Shown one piece after another: positions 24,537 to 36,300 of a stretch of 64,000 bases of DNA. The translations under genes and the position numbers were made by a program. The notes beneath the pieces were generated by a model. It worked only from the letters and a program-made list of their open reading frames with translations. It was not told the DNA's origin and made no database searches. The first letter of the stretch is position 1, and every line of letters starts with the position of its first letter. The stretch spans positions 155,805 to 219,804 of the forward strand of contig MU128916.1 of NCBI GenBank assembly GCA_014904985.1, in the 5' to 3' direction. This DNA is from Hydnum rufescens UP504. Taxonomy: Eukaryota; Basidiomycota; Agaricomycetes; Cantharellales; Hydnaceae.

Positions 24537-25345
24537 GCGGCCACGGATCTTCATGCAAATATTTATCAACCATTTCCGAACCCGAGGAGCCACAAACTTC
24601 AGCCACAGACAGTTCTAGGAAAGAACCTAAATCTTCGTTTGGGAATGGCTTGGTGCAGGATCTGGTTTGTGGCTTGAAGTGAATATTGGGCAGCCTACCC
24701 TGAGCTTGCGATGATACAGAGGATAGGAAGTCGCTGAGTGGGAAAAATGTTATGCACCTATCAATATTTTTAACGTCTGTATATATGCATGGGCAAACAT
24801 GGATCCCGGATACATGTAATAGGCAGTTTGTCTGGCAAATCGGGGATCCTATAATGCATCGCAGAGTGACTGCCCTTTTTCGAGCAGAAGTTCCCACTGA
24901 CACCTCAAAACTGGTAGTTCGTCGCGCAAATTTGTGAGCCTTAGTAGCTAGGGCCAAGGTCAAGTTCAGTTCATACTGAGTGGATCAGGGCTTGATCCGA
25001 GTGTCGTTCGAGTGACGTGTGATAATCTACTGTAGGGATGAACTCTGGAACCCTTGGCGACCAAACTTATTGTCAAGACAGGCTAGTGATCGACAGACAA
25101 GACTTAACCCTTTCGAGGCTCGCAGAATTGGATGAGAGGACCAAGACATCCAGCCGTAAGAATTGAACAATACAACCCCCACAATTCCGAAGCAAGCTTT
25201 GGCTACGCCAAGGCTCCATCCTATGGCAGTTACATGGTCGTGCTGATCTCACCTAGCGCCCCGTGGGTCAAAGTCACGCATTATTATGCAGATGGAGTTT
25301 CAGTGCTTCGAAAATAGAAGTGTGGTGCATCATCTGTACGCAGCA
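24537..25345. repeat. copy B of ~0.8 kb diverged segmental duplication
   Basis: Direct-orientation partner of 22497-23285, about 2.04 kb downstream. Its right end reaches within about 100 bases of the CAP1 start codon. On the minus strand both copies encode a related short string (SFVELSVAQVCG in A, SFLELSVAEVCG in B), but stops interrupt both. Confidence 0.85.
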
Positions 25346-25447
25346 TATACGATACTTTTGAAGCCGCGAGAATTTGCTCCAACCATCGAGTCGTATTTCG
25401 GAATGAAGCGAAGATTCACGGCCGTTTCCGGTAGAGCCACATTAGGT

Positions 25448-26750
25448 ATGTCCCTCGACCCACGAATTGAGGCAGCCTCGAAATTCTTGTTACAAAGTCC
25501 TCCTGGAGAGATCAACGATGTACTGAATGGTAAGAATGTAGTTTTACTTGAGAGATTGATGTTGTTTATGGTGTGGTCCCTGCTTAAAGACGTAAGAACA
25601 ATCGTGTCCGACGATGCCTCTCTGCAAACGGGCATTCTTCCAGCCTTGGAGAGTTACAATGTTGCACAATTTATAACTGTAGATGTCCCCGGTCAATCTC
25701 ACCAGGTTCAGAGCTGTTATTTGCTTTCATTTTCTATTCAAATCGCTTACTCCAAGTGGGTCTTAATAGGTGATCGTGAGCGAGGCAGGCCGAGTGGAAG
25801 GCAGCCGCCATCGTTTTATAGACCCACGCTCACACACGAGCTTTGAATTAGACCACATCCGACTAGTACGCGTACTTCGGTGTCGCTTCATAGTCTACCA
25901 TTGCCTTATGATCTCGTGTCATCGTAGGAAACCTCCGATCCACAAGCCGTAGACCCCGACCCCGAGTCTGAACCTTTCCGGTATATATTATTTATATTCT
26001 GATATCTCCCTCACGACCAGTTCTCACATCACGAATAGAGCCGCACTGGAAACGGCCACTCTAGCATACGTGGCGGATCATTTCACGGACGGTGTCGCCA
26101 CTGTCTTCAAGCCATCTTCTTCTCCGCAATATGTCATTCAGATCGTCGCGAACAAATACAATTCAACAAATTTCTGGTGCGATCGACATCTCTACTGAAC
26201 TGGATACTGGATTTAACGTGTCTCTAGGTCTGGTCGATGGCGATCGGAGTATACTGTGGACGTTGGGAAAGGCGAAGTTGTGGGGCGGGTATTGATAAAC
26301 GTGCACTATTATGAAAATGGGAACGTAAGGGTGTCGCTGGATCTAAAATCGAATAATATGAACCTCACGACGCGTCCTTTTGCGCCATGCAGGTCCAACT
26401 ATCAGCAACACACAAACCAACTTTCTCCTTCCCTCCTTACCCGACGTTACCCCCAACAACTTCGGCCTCGAAGATTCTAGCATCAATAGAATTGCAGGAG
26501 GGCGAGTATCAGACGTCTCTCAACGATACGTATGCAGAAATGGGCGAAAAAACTTTCAAGGGGCTGAGGAGAGCATTGCCCCTCACGAGACAGAAGATGG
26601 ATTGGGATAAGGTGCGTTTTTGCCTCGTGGGTCTTTGCGTATCGTGATTGACTTTCGGTGGCTGGGGCTACACTCTTTTAGGTGATGGGTTACAGGCTAG
26701 GAGCAGAACTAAATGCTAGCAGGGGCGCAACTATTTCTTCGTCTTCCTGA
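25448..26750 (+). CDS. CAP1: F-actin-capping protein subunit alpha
   Basis: The alpha subunit pairs with the beta subunit (Cap2) to cap barbed ends of actin filaments at cortical patches. Complete and clean: eight exons at 25448-25529, 25590-25705, 25770-25865, 25928-25980, 26039-26176, 26228-26324, 26393-26611 and 26682-26750, all GT..AG. Product opens MSLDPRIEAASKFLLQSPPG with EINDVLNDVR following, a family signature. ALESYNVAQFITVDVPG, IQIVANKYNSTNFWSGRWRS and VLINVHYYENGNVQL follow. The C-terminal actin-binding region reads LRRALPLTRQKMDWDKVMGY, matching the conserved LRRQLPVTR..WNKI motif. Length about 275 aa as expected. Convergent with TAD3: the two stop codons are only 82 bp apart, so 3' UTRs probably overlap. 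Confidence 0.95.
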
Positions 26751-26832
26751 ATTATGGAGCAGCGTGTATTACTTGTTTTGCAACTGTACTCTACCCTAAA
26801 GCTTGGCAGACATGTTCTCGCAAAGACCTGTT

Positions 26833-28106
26833 TCATGCATCGATATATTCTTCTACCGTGTCTTGGGCCCCAGTATGATTGTACTTCTCTCCCCCCTCCG
26901 CATTCTTCCCGTCCCCGAGCCATTGATATATATCGTACCGATGATTCACCCCTGCGCCCCCGGAAACACCTACAACACCCCCGCATCCACCAGTGAGAGG
27001 CATATCTCGAACGAAGAATACTCGGGCGAGACGAGAATGCACAAGCGCCATGCTACACATTATACAAGGCTCGTGCGACGTAAATAGAGTCATATTGGTA
27101 AGAAGGTACGGGAGAGGAGTGGTTGCTGAAGACAGGGGTTCAGACACTGGGGCTGCTCCTGCAGCCATGAAGCGTGATGGAGAGTCTCCTGATGTGAGTG
27201 GAGTGGGGACGATGCTCTGTTCGACTTGAAAATCGGCAACCTGGCGAATAACATTCATGACTGAATGTCGTAGAGGATGATGAGTGGTTCTCCGAGTATC
27301 GCACGCTACAAACTCGATATCGGGATGGTCGAAGCTGGACACTAAAGAAGATATACCCAACTGGAAACATGTTGTATCAGAACAAATCACCAACCGTAGT
27401 CGTACTTGGCCAGAATTACATACGTCTCCGGCATCCCGCGATCTCTGACTGTCCTTGAGAACTCGTTCTATGCAATTGGCGATCCAATCGATCTCGATCT
27501 CGCTCCAGTCATAGCTTTCGGAGGCCGAGGGCCTTCGGGGCTGGTATAGGCAAGGCCAAACCAGATTTTTGGCTCTGATTTGAGCCGGGGAACGGCTGGG
27601 ATACGATGGCACTAAAGTCTTGTAAGGCTTAGAGAGTTCTTGAGGCAGTGACTCTAGAGGGATAGGAAACGGGCGGTCGGGATACGATGGACCGAGGAGT
27701 ATGGAGATACTTGGTGCTAGAGGAGCTCGTCTATGACTCCCACAATCAAGGCAGGCCAAAGAAAAAGACAAACCACCGGTGATTTTGTCGCTTCCTTTGC
27801 GGACTGAGCGGAGGTGCTCCAATGAGTCGTCATTGAGTCCAGAATTTTCTGCCCACCTGCAAGTGGAAGTGAATAATTAGGAACGATAGCCTCAATTGCG
27901 TGGTGCCGACTTGATCATATCCTTGATATTTCGAAGATCTTGGGTGTCGGCCACCCAAGCTTCTCCTGTTGTGGCACACAATCAGTGCCCTCCCAACCTC
28001 TACATGTGCTAAACTCACGGGTATGAAATACATCATCCGTCTCCGTGTCTTCTTCCAGGGGCTGGGCGAAAGTGAGCAGTCTAAAGGGAAGGGGAGACCT
28101 CGGCAT
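26833..28106 (-). CDS. TAD3: tRNA-specific adenosine deaminase subunit Tad3 (ADAT3)
   Basis: Tad3 is the non-catalytic partner of Tad2; the heterodimer converts A34 to inosine in tRNA anticodons. The deaminase fold is seen as HPLRHSVMNVIRQVADF, then TLFTSHEPCIMCSMALVHSR and VNHRYDIYQW. Zinc ligands His (RHSV) and the PCxxC pair are present. The catalytic Glu of active deaminases is Val in HSV, as expected for Tad3. Exons: 28106-28019, 27965-27911 and 27856-26833. The second intron uses an unusual GTCGGC donor, supported because splicing gives IKDMIKWAENSGLNDDS. The C-terminus has an about 30-residue extension after RYDIYQW. Its start codon lies 10 bases from that of the divergent RINT1 gene. 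Confidence 0.92.
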
Positions 28107-28116
28107 TGTCCGTCAT
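28107..28116. promoter_or_regulatory. 10 bp gap between divergent TAD3 and RINT1 start codons
   Basis: TAD3 ATG ends at 28106 on the minus strand and the RINT1 ATG begins at 28117 on the plus strand. Neither has a good alternative downstream ATG before its conserved region. If both starts are right, the two 5' leaders must overlap and promoter elements of each gene lie inside the other's coding region or first intron. Confidence 0.6.
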
Positions 28117-31100
28117 ATGCAGGTTCTACAACCTCCTACAGTAAACACTGGGTTGAGCCATGACAGAGCCCTGGACTTTCTCGATTCGAAGTATCGTCTC
28201 ATAGAAAGTCTCACTGATTTACAACATGTCGTCGATGAAGCGAAACGCAATCGCGACGTTCTTCACCAACAGGTGCACTTACAACAAATGTATTTACTAG
28301 TTAAGCACTGAAATTCGCCACAGGCGACTGATTCTGCAGCGGATCTCGACTCGCATGTAAACAATGCCCTATCTACTGCTCGTGGCCTCCTTGTCTCGGC
28401 TCGTGAGGCGTCTCTTGCGCGGCACACTGTTGCCGATGATCTGGCTTCCTTAACGGATGAACTCGTCTCTGTCACCTCTAGACATGGGACTAATGCACAG
28501 CAACCACTCTTAGAGGATCTCGAGGGATTCCATAAAAAGCTTGAGGAACTAGAGATCGCCCAGACATACGTACAAATCATACAACGCGCAACCCAGCTAA
28601 GGTACATTTTGTCCCATTTACTCACAATTTTCATCCTGTTTTGATCTATCTTGGGTAGAGAATCTGCACTACGGGAATTCAACGCTCTGCGTGTCGCCTC
28701 ACCATCATTTCCGCAGTCGTCCCTGGCCCAATACGTTACCCTTCAGGATTTTGTGTCCTCAGTCGTTACCACCGTTCAAAAAATCCAAGCTCCTGATGAA
28801 TCTACAGAGCTGAAACTTGTCGAATTTCTGTGTAGTCTTCGAAATCGGACCTGGAAAGATATCAGGCAGACGCTTTCTTCGTTGCGTCCTGGCATCAGAT
28901 TTCTAGATTTGGCCAAGTCTGATTTATACATTGCAGAAACCTCCTTGCTTCTGCGGAGCAAATAAAATGGCCAATGAAAATAGAATACCATTCTCTTCCC
29001 GCAGCAGAACGTGGTGCCTTTGAGAACGCTCTCTCCGATCTCCTTCGTCTCCAGGAATTGTAAGCCTCTACGTCTATGTCGATGAAGATGCGTTTGCTCA
29101 TGTCCAATTTGCTAGTGGCGATAAATTGCATGGTAGTGACAAGGCTGAAACGGGAGATACTGCTGACAGCAAGCCCGGCCTCTATCCTCTGCAATCACTT
29201 GTCGCGCCGATTGCTGCTCGATTCAAGTTCCACTTCGACGGAGAGAGGCCAACGAATCGTTTGGATAAGGTTGGAATTCTGCATCTATGACCATGACCCC
29301 CTGTGGTGACGGCGTTTATTAGCCCGAATGGTATTTTACCCATATTCTCAACATTGTGCATGAACACCGGTCGTTCATGGAGACCGTGATCCAGCCCCTC
29401 GTGAATAAGAGCTCCTATTCCTCTATCAACGTTCTTGTACGTGCCTTCTTTTTCGGTGCTGTAAATCTATGGGAGTGACATGTTTTCATTTCGAAGCACG
29501 AGTTCATCAATCTTCTTCTCCCCATTGTATCTCGCAAGATTCGGCGCACCGTGCCCCCCCTTCTCCCCCACCCGTCTCTCTTAGCACATACCGTATATCA
29601 AACCTTGGTGTTCGACGGGTGTTTGCGAGACGAGGGATTTTCCTTGAAGGGAACCTCCTCCGCATTGGCTACCGATCACAAAACATCCCTAACCTCTCCT
29701 GAAAACCAGAAGGATTGGGAAGGTCTCAGTGAAGTTATCCTCGGTCGCAAGGAATGGTTTGATGCCTGGCGTGATGGAGAACAGAAATGTCGGTGATCTG
29801 CCGGTAGACGCTGCAAGTAACGATGAACAACTAATGAGAACCATAATTTCCAGTCGCGGATGATACTTTCAATGACATCATCAGTTCGCCAGGGGCATGG
29901 CTACTCGTCGATGACGGCGAAGGTCACTCATCCAGCGACAAAGGCGAAGAGGTGCGACCCACCTCATCCGCCCGCCGCGTCAAGGCTTTGATAGAGCAAG
30001 TGACAGGTATGATATTTCTACACCTCGCCACAGCCTTCGTAACTTCATTTGGGACGTGAATTTGAATTTTTCTCTCAGACCGCTATCAGCCTCTCCCCCG
30101 CTTCGCTCACCGTGCCCAGTTCCTCATAACTATCCAAATACCAATCCTCGAATCGTATTATGGGCGCATTTCGTCCTCTCTTGACGCGTATGAGACCTTG
30201 TCATCATCGTTCATGCGGGTGGTTCCTGGTGCATTAGCAGGTCAGGCAGGAGCAGGTGTTGATACTCGCAGATTGACGAGTGGTACGGAGGGTCTCGAGA
30301 GACTATTAAAGGCCTTTGTGAGTGCTCGATGGATTCGAGATGCCATGGAGGCTTGGGGCGAGGAAGTTGTAGGTTTCTTTTTTCATCATGCACCGAAGAA
30401 TTGATTGCTTATGGGTAACTTCAGTTCTTCTTGGAGCTCTGGGCCGAGATCAACGAGAAATCAGCGTTGAGAGCAAGGACGTCAGCTCATCCTTCGCTTC
30501 CATCGACTGAGAATCTCCGCGAGGGCACTTTGGTGGATGGAACACTATTTGACGAGCTCATCGAGCAGTATTCTAAACTTGCCGGTCGGGCTGAAGATAT
30601 CATGATCAAGCAAGTTTGCTACGAAATTGAAGGGGATTTGAAACCTTATTTTTCATCGTGAGTCCTAGCCTTCCTGTCTCGAACATTTTGGGATCTTGCT
30701 CAACGACTTTCCAAACTAGACCATGGGAGGTTGATACGGATGATTCATCACAAACTATTCCAAGCGCGCTCCTTCGACCGCTTTCATCGCTTTCCTCGTC
30801 GCTTAAATTCTTCACGACATCATCCTTGCCGGCTGATTTCGTCACCACGGCTTACAAGCGGGTTGTTGGGACCCTTACTGCCCACTTCATCCAGCGCTTG
30901 GTGCATCATCGCGCCAAGGGCCGATTCACGTCTGCGTTCGGCAAGCAATTTGCCTCAAACTGCCGCCTTTGGGTCGAAGCCAGTCAGATGGCTTTAGTTT
31001 CTCCAGGCTTGGAATTAAGGGAGGGAAGCAATCGGAGGATAAAGATCAGAAGACCCGAGGCAGCGTGGGCTAAACTGGTGGATGCTACCACCCTGTTAAG

Positions 31101-31260
31101 TGTGGAAGAGGCCGAGTTTCCAGACGTACTCCAGGCAGTATTTGAGGGTGGACCTGACAAGTATAGCACACTTTCAGAAGCGTTGGGTCTTTCCGGGATA
31201 TTAAGTCGGGCAGAGGCGCAGGATATACTAAGAGCGAGGGCGGAGGCCCCCAGACGATGA
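28117..31260 (+). CDS. RINT1/Tip20 family vesicle-tethering protein (Dsl1 complex)
   Basis: RINT1/Tip20 is a subunit of the Dsl1/NRZ complex that tethers Golgi-derived COPI vesicles at the ER. The product starts MQVLQPPTVNTGLSHDRALD and opens with a coiled-coil region (LDFLDSKYRLIESLTDLQ). The middle includes KWPMKIEYHSLPAAERGAF, ARFKFHFDGERPTNRLDKPE and WYFTHILNIVHEHRSF, a hallmark of the family. Later come RFAHRAQFLITIQIPILESY and WIRDAMEAWGEEVFFLELW. It ends ILRARAEAPRR at 31260. Nine or more short introns are seen, for example one after TLSS near 28880 joining to NLLASAEQ. About 800 residues. The family is strongly supported by the RFHFDG/W.FTHI and W.E..FFLELW blocks; whether it should be called TIP20 is a naming matter. 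Confidence 0.88.
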
Positions 31261-31333
31261 GGCAGTTCCTCATGTACCCTACGACGAGATACTGTGCGTG
31301 TCCTTTTCTACCTTAGTCCCATATACCAGAATA

Positions 31334-31926
31334 CTACCAGAGGGATTGCCGCTTCGCCCTAATAGCTTTGACAAGCTTCTTCCTATTATTCCAACGCTCC
31401 CTCTTCCCTGCGATCACCTTGGCGCTGGCCAGCTTTTGCTCCTTCGTCAGCGGAGCGAAGATCCGCACTGTATTCGGCGTGCAATTGAATTTCTTGGCGA
31501 TGGCGGACGCGGAATGTGTTTGTGGTGTGAGGGGATTGTATTCGGCACGCAATTGGCGCATTTCGGTAATATCCTTTTCGGTGAGATGCGTTTGTGGACC
31601 GGCAGCTGGAGGGCCTTTCCATAGTGGGGGTGGTAGGTTATTTGGGTCGTATTGGAGCTTGGTATGGATGATGTGGCTGCGACTGCGTCTGAAGAAACGT
31701 TGCGCAGGAATGGGGATGATGGTGCGGTTGTGAGAGAATGTGGTGAAGGCGCAGAAGGTGGTGGACGATGTATGAATGTCAGTCCCGGCACGATTTCGGT
31801 GATGATCGCTTTCGTAGATGTGGTGAGGGGATCTCGCGGGCGAGGAAGAGGTTTTTGTGCTGGTCGGGACGCATATGTACGCGCTCCTCTATGGATAAAA
31901 AGGGGAGAACGGCGAATTGTATTCAT
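31334..31926 (-). CDS. MRPL20: mitochondrial large ribosomal subunit protein mL58 (Mrpl20-like)
   Basis: A fungal mitoribosome protein. Starts MNTIRRSPLFIHRGARTYAS at 31926, a basic presequence without acidic residues. VPGLTFIHRPPPSAPSPHS is a conserved segment. The C-terminal half TEMRQLRAEYNP, then ASAIAKKFNCTPNTVRIFAP and IRAKRQSLW is the family signature. The two halves lie in different frames. A 41-nt GT..AG intron (31698-31658) would join LRN to LQYDPNNLPPPLWKG; it is shorter than neighbours' introns, so a small indel is the alternative. Divergent from FCF2, with 72 bp between start codons. Confidence 0.85.
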
Positions 31927-31998
31927 ACTTGGATAGTTTGGATTGTCAGAAACAGAGGGGCGGGAAACGCCGGTCCCAATTTACTCTCCGCCTTTGGC
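31927..31998. promoter_or_regulatory. 72 bp bidirectional promoter between mL58 and FCF2
   Basis: The only sequence between two divergent start codons. Both products belong to ribosome production (mitoribosome structure and rRNA processing), so a shared promoter would be functionally sensible. No specific factor site is recognised. Confidence 0.6.
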
Positions 31999-33009
31999 AT
32001 GGTGTCGGCGCTTGCCAAAGGGAAAGGAAAGGCTGTGGACGTCGTTGACGAGCCTGGAGACCTGCAGTCTTCCCCATCCTCATCCATTGCGGAGTCTGAA
32101 TTAGACTCGGACTCGGACTCGGATTCTGGCTCGGACGAAGATGTCAGTCAAGAATTTCTGGACAGCCTTCTGGAGAAGGCGAAGAAAAACCTGGAGGCAT
32201 TAGCAGTTGCCAAACACTCTACAGCAAGTCAGGGAGAGAACGAAGATATGCTTATGCTAAATGTGGACGAACCGGATGCGTTGAGTTCCTCATCAAGATT
32301 TATGTGGCATAAGTAGCTGCACTCAGCTTTCTTGTGTTTATATAGACCAATGCCTCGTTTAGACCCTGGGCCATCACTTCCTCTTCCCTACTTCAAATTA
32401 GATAAAGACGGAGCCCATGCACCCACGCTTGTTCGCGACCCCGACACTGAGGAAGTGGATCGTGTTGCATCTACCTCTTCCATCGCCAAAACTCTTCCAC
32501 CACCCCCAGAGCTTTCTAAAAAGACGGGATTACCCTTGACCAAGGCAGAGAAAAAGGCTGTATGTCCCTCAGTCAGTCTTTATTACAGTTTCTCCTCATT
32601 TACTAGTACGAAACAGCTCAAGGATGCGACGACGGGTCCCAAGTGGTTTGACCTCCCAGCGCCTTCAGGAGCCGACCTTCCCCGCCTAGCACGTGAAGTC
32701 GACGCTATGAGGCTTCGAAATGCTCTTGATCCCAAACGATTTTATCGCAAGGAAGATACAAAAGCCGGCCCGCTACCAAAGTATTTCGCAATCGGTCACA
32801 TTCTCACGACCCCCTCGCCATTTGGCGGACCAAGTCGAGATGACCTTCCTAGGGCAGCAAGGAAGAGGACCATTGTCGATGAGCTAATGGAGGATGACGA
32901 GGCGCGGACGTATGCGAAGCGCAAGTTCAACGAACTGCAGAGTGTGCGTGGGGAAAGAGGGCGCGCTACATGGAAGAAGAAACGCGATTTACGAGCGAGG
33001 AAGTGGTAG
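31999..33009 (+). CDS. FCF2: pre-rRNA processing protein Fcf2
   Basis: Fcf2 is a nucleolar factor of the small-subunit processome, needed for early 18S rRNA cleavages. The N-terminal part is acidic and Ser-rich (ESELDSDSDSDSGSDED). The Fcf2 domain is textbook: GPKWFDLPAPSGADLPRL, then LRNALDPKRFYRKED, LPKYFAIGHILTTPS, RTIVDELMEDDEARTYAKRK and KKKRDLRARKW at the end. Two introns, 32304-32345 (42 nt, GTGGCA..TATAG) and 32560-32616 (57 nt, GTATGT..AACAG). The second is chosen because it gives AEKKALKDATTGPKWF; reading through it is also open but inserts non-conserved residues. The start at 31999 (MVSALAKGKGKAV) is the first ATG that leads into the acidic region. Confidence 0.93.
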
Positions 33010-33332
33010 AAGTGGTTATTGGCTCATCTTGGGATTTCGAATTATGTAATCGAGTAAAGTCCAAGTCCACAGCAGTGAGCGCCGTGCGGCTAGATATGCT
33101 CAGGCAAATGAGCCTCTAGGGGCAAGGTTGTGAGTTATGCTGGATACATCAGTGATTTTTGATCACGTGAAGGAACGCGACCCGGCTCACTCCGGGTGGG
33201 ACCTACAGACACAAACCAACACGGGTAGTTCCTTCAATTTATTCTTTCTCCCACCAACCACCCCCTCCTGGAGGTAGTCCGCTCCTCTCCAGCCTCCTTA
33301 CTCCTCTTAACTCACGTTTTCCAACTTGTAGC

Positions 33333-36300
33333 ATGGCCGCCCCACCCGATGCGGCATCCCCAGAAGACATCGTCTCCGACATCTACTCACTCTCCGATCA
33401 GCAGCTTGCCGCCAATCTTGAATTCATACAAGAGATCGGTCAGTTGTATCAATCTCTAATTGGGGCTTCCGCCACTGAAATACGCGTCGCCAGGCTATGG
33501 GAATTGGGGCTCAGTCTGGAGCTGTCGCTCCAGAGTTGGTACTCCTTCACAGACAAGAAGAAGGCTTGCCGTCAAGCTCGTCCACAGAACAACTGCACGC
33601 ACTACCCCTGCTCGTGTTCGATCACTGTTAGCTATTTTTTATTCCCCATCCTTGGTCTATTTGTCCAGTGTTGACACGGTAATGGACAGATGGAATGAAA
33701 TGAAGATCGTAAGGACTCTCAAGGATAATCGCCACCCTGCCATCATAGACTTTCACTCCTTTATTATCACACCATCCTATGCGCTGATTACTATGTGAGT
33801 TGGTTTTATGCCCAACTTTCTGCCCTCTGATCCAGGTCACAGGGAGTACCTTCCTCGCCTCGTCCCGGTCGAAGTACGGGAATCCAAAGCGAAGACTTGG
33901 TTCGAATCTCTTCTGGGTGGTGTGGCATATCTACATGCCCGTGGCATTGTCCATAACGATATCAAGCCTGCCAACATACTCCTCTCACGATCCGAACAGC
34001 CTGTCCTCGTCGACTTCGGATTTGCGGAGAAATATGATCTTAATGATGGGGCCCCGTCTACGCCTAAATCTTTTTCCGTGGCTGTTCCTTCGATCGGCTC
34101 GTCTCCGTCACCAACACCGAAGACTCCAATAGCCCCATTTGAGTCGAACCTTGCGTATGGAACACCAGAATATCTGTCTCCTGAACGTGCACGTGGCTAC
34201 AAACACGACACGAGAAAGTCAGACGTGTGGTCCCTCGGTGTGACGTTTTTCGAAATCATCGTTGGACGTACGCCATTCGAAGTAGACGAAGGGGAGGAAT
34301 TTTCTAGCAAAGAGGACCTGGAACGATACTGGGACCGAACGAATAAAGGTGCATGGGTAGGGGTGTGGAAGATGAGCAGTGGTGAGAGTATATATCCAGC
34401 TTCCCGTCCTGTGGAAGCTAATGACCATCAATTCGTCAGGTCTAGAAAAGGTGCTGAAGAAAATGATCCATCCGAATGCTGAAGTACGTGTCACTGGCAC
34501 GAAAGCGCTCCAAGATGGGTATTTCTCGAGCTCATTAGTTGGTGCGTTGCCTACTACGTGGTGATACGTTCCTCACTGAGCTTCCCAAATCATGCCGTTT
34601 CCCTTAGAAGCCGAGATTGTCTCTGCTATTCGCATCGATGTTCAAGGGAAGAAAGTGATTCAAACTGTCCTGCCTTCTGAATCTCTTTCGCCACCATCTT
34701 CACTTGCTGCTGGCCCGTCGGTTTCTCATACCATGGTGGCCACAGCTCCTGGTTCAGCCCGAGCAAAACTCACTGCGTTACAGAACTTCATCGGAAAGCA
34801 ACGTACGCCTACCCAGCATTTATATACTTATCGTCTGTTTACCCAGTTCTGCCGTTCCCCCAATAGCACAACTTCCGAAAACCCCCAAGCCCCGTGCTGC
34901 CTCGCATAAGCTAATCAGTCTACCGACTGCCTTGGACCACAAGGAACATTCGCAATCCATGGCCTTGTCCCCTCCGAACTTGCACCAAACTCCATCCAGC
35001 CTCTCCCGTTCGTTCTTCTCCACTCACCTGCGTTCTAAATCGCATGTCGAAAAGACCCGGTCTCCATCGCCTGCTCCCGCATTTCCTTCGTCACCTCCCA
35101 AGTCTTCTCAGGACATTCTTCCACGATCAAAGTCACCGGTTATGACCGCGACGCCGAAGGTAGTCAAGAATAAAGGAAAGAATGACGCACCCACTCCTAT
35201 GGCCCCGCCACCTACTCCAGTTTCAGGGATTGTGCCCCCGCCCTCGCCAGTTCCACCTGTGCCTGCACTCATTGTGGAGTCCAGTGAATCTAGCCATGAG
35301 CATGAGCACAAATACCCTTCAACCGCAATCCTGAAGCTCCATCCAATCCTTCCCCCGTCTTCGGCAGACACATCGACCGAGGCACCCTCCTTCCTTGCTT
35401 TCCCTGTTCCTCCTGGAGACAAGCCTATGTCTCCTAGTTCAAAGGATGTCCTGCGACCCATCGCAGGGAAAGAGAACAATGCCAATATAAAGATCAAGGC
35501 TAAGCATGGTACAGATTCTCAGCTAAGAAGCAGTGAGAATCCTGAAGGGACTGGAAAGGCTGCCAAGAGTGCGCTTCGTATCAAAGCTCGGAACCGTAAA
35601 GCGAGGGTTCTGGCTGATATCACTCCCGTCGGAGAGAATGTGGCGTTACATCAGGAGATGAAACCTGCGGCTAAGAAAGGGGGGGTGAATAGAGGTAAAA
35701 TCTCTCTTCCGTTGAATTTGACACATGATTAACAGATCTATGGCAGACTCGGCCCCGATGAACTCCAAGAAAGAAAACTTTAATGAGTCCGTTAATAGGA
35801 AGGACAACTCTCGACGCTCTTCTTTCCAGCTCACTTCCAAGTCCGCCGATGGTGAGTGTGATCCGCCCATGCATAGATCAAATCTAATGTATGTTCGTAC
35901 TAGGCGCTTTGCGTCCTAACGAATCGGGATTCTCTTCCCTCCGACACAGCGTCAAGAAGTCTATTGGTATGTGCATTTGACTGTGGGAGTGACAAACGTT
36001 TTGATGGATGATTTTATTCTGTTGATATCTTCAGACAAGACTGCTGAACGGTTTAGCAAGATGTCAACAGCGGCCGGGTCTGTTGCCAGGAGGAGTGGAA
36101 AGGTTCGCAAGTCTACCACTGAGCTCAGGCAATCTTGGGAGCATCTTGAAAGGGAGAGGGATCTTAAGACCATCGGTAAGTGGTACCGTCCTCTCTGTAA
36201 TGCATCGATATTAATTGTAAAGTAGTAAATTTACCTGTTGTGGCCGATGAATCATATGGCGAGTCTACTATGGTTGCCTCCACCTCAGAGGAGAAGACGG

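Larger units (their letters stand above)
22211..25447. other. gene-poor interval built around a segmental duplication
   Basis: Contains both copies of the about 0.8 kb repeat (listed separately) and about 1.2 kb between them. A plus-strand frame at 23470-23934 (154 codons, with FRMVFKDEALRDAV and AAKKGGRYSDVSAF) could be part of a lineage-specific gene, but no family is recognised and no downstream exon chain is convincing. The final 100 bases are leader and promoter of the CAP1 gene, whose promoter is therefore adjacent to repeat copy B. Confidence 0.5.

Noticed and set aside
31298..31936. Plus-strand frames of about 100-120 codons across the mL58 gene
   Set aside because: Antisense shadows of the conserved minus-strand mL58 coding sequence.
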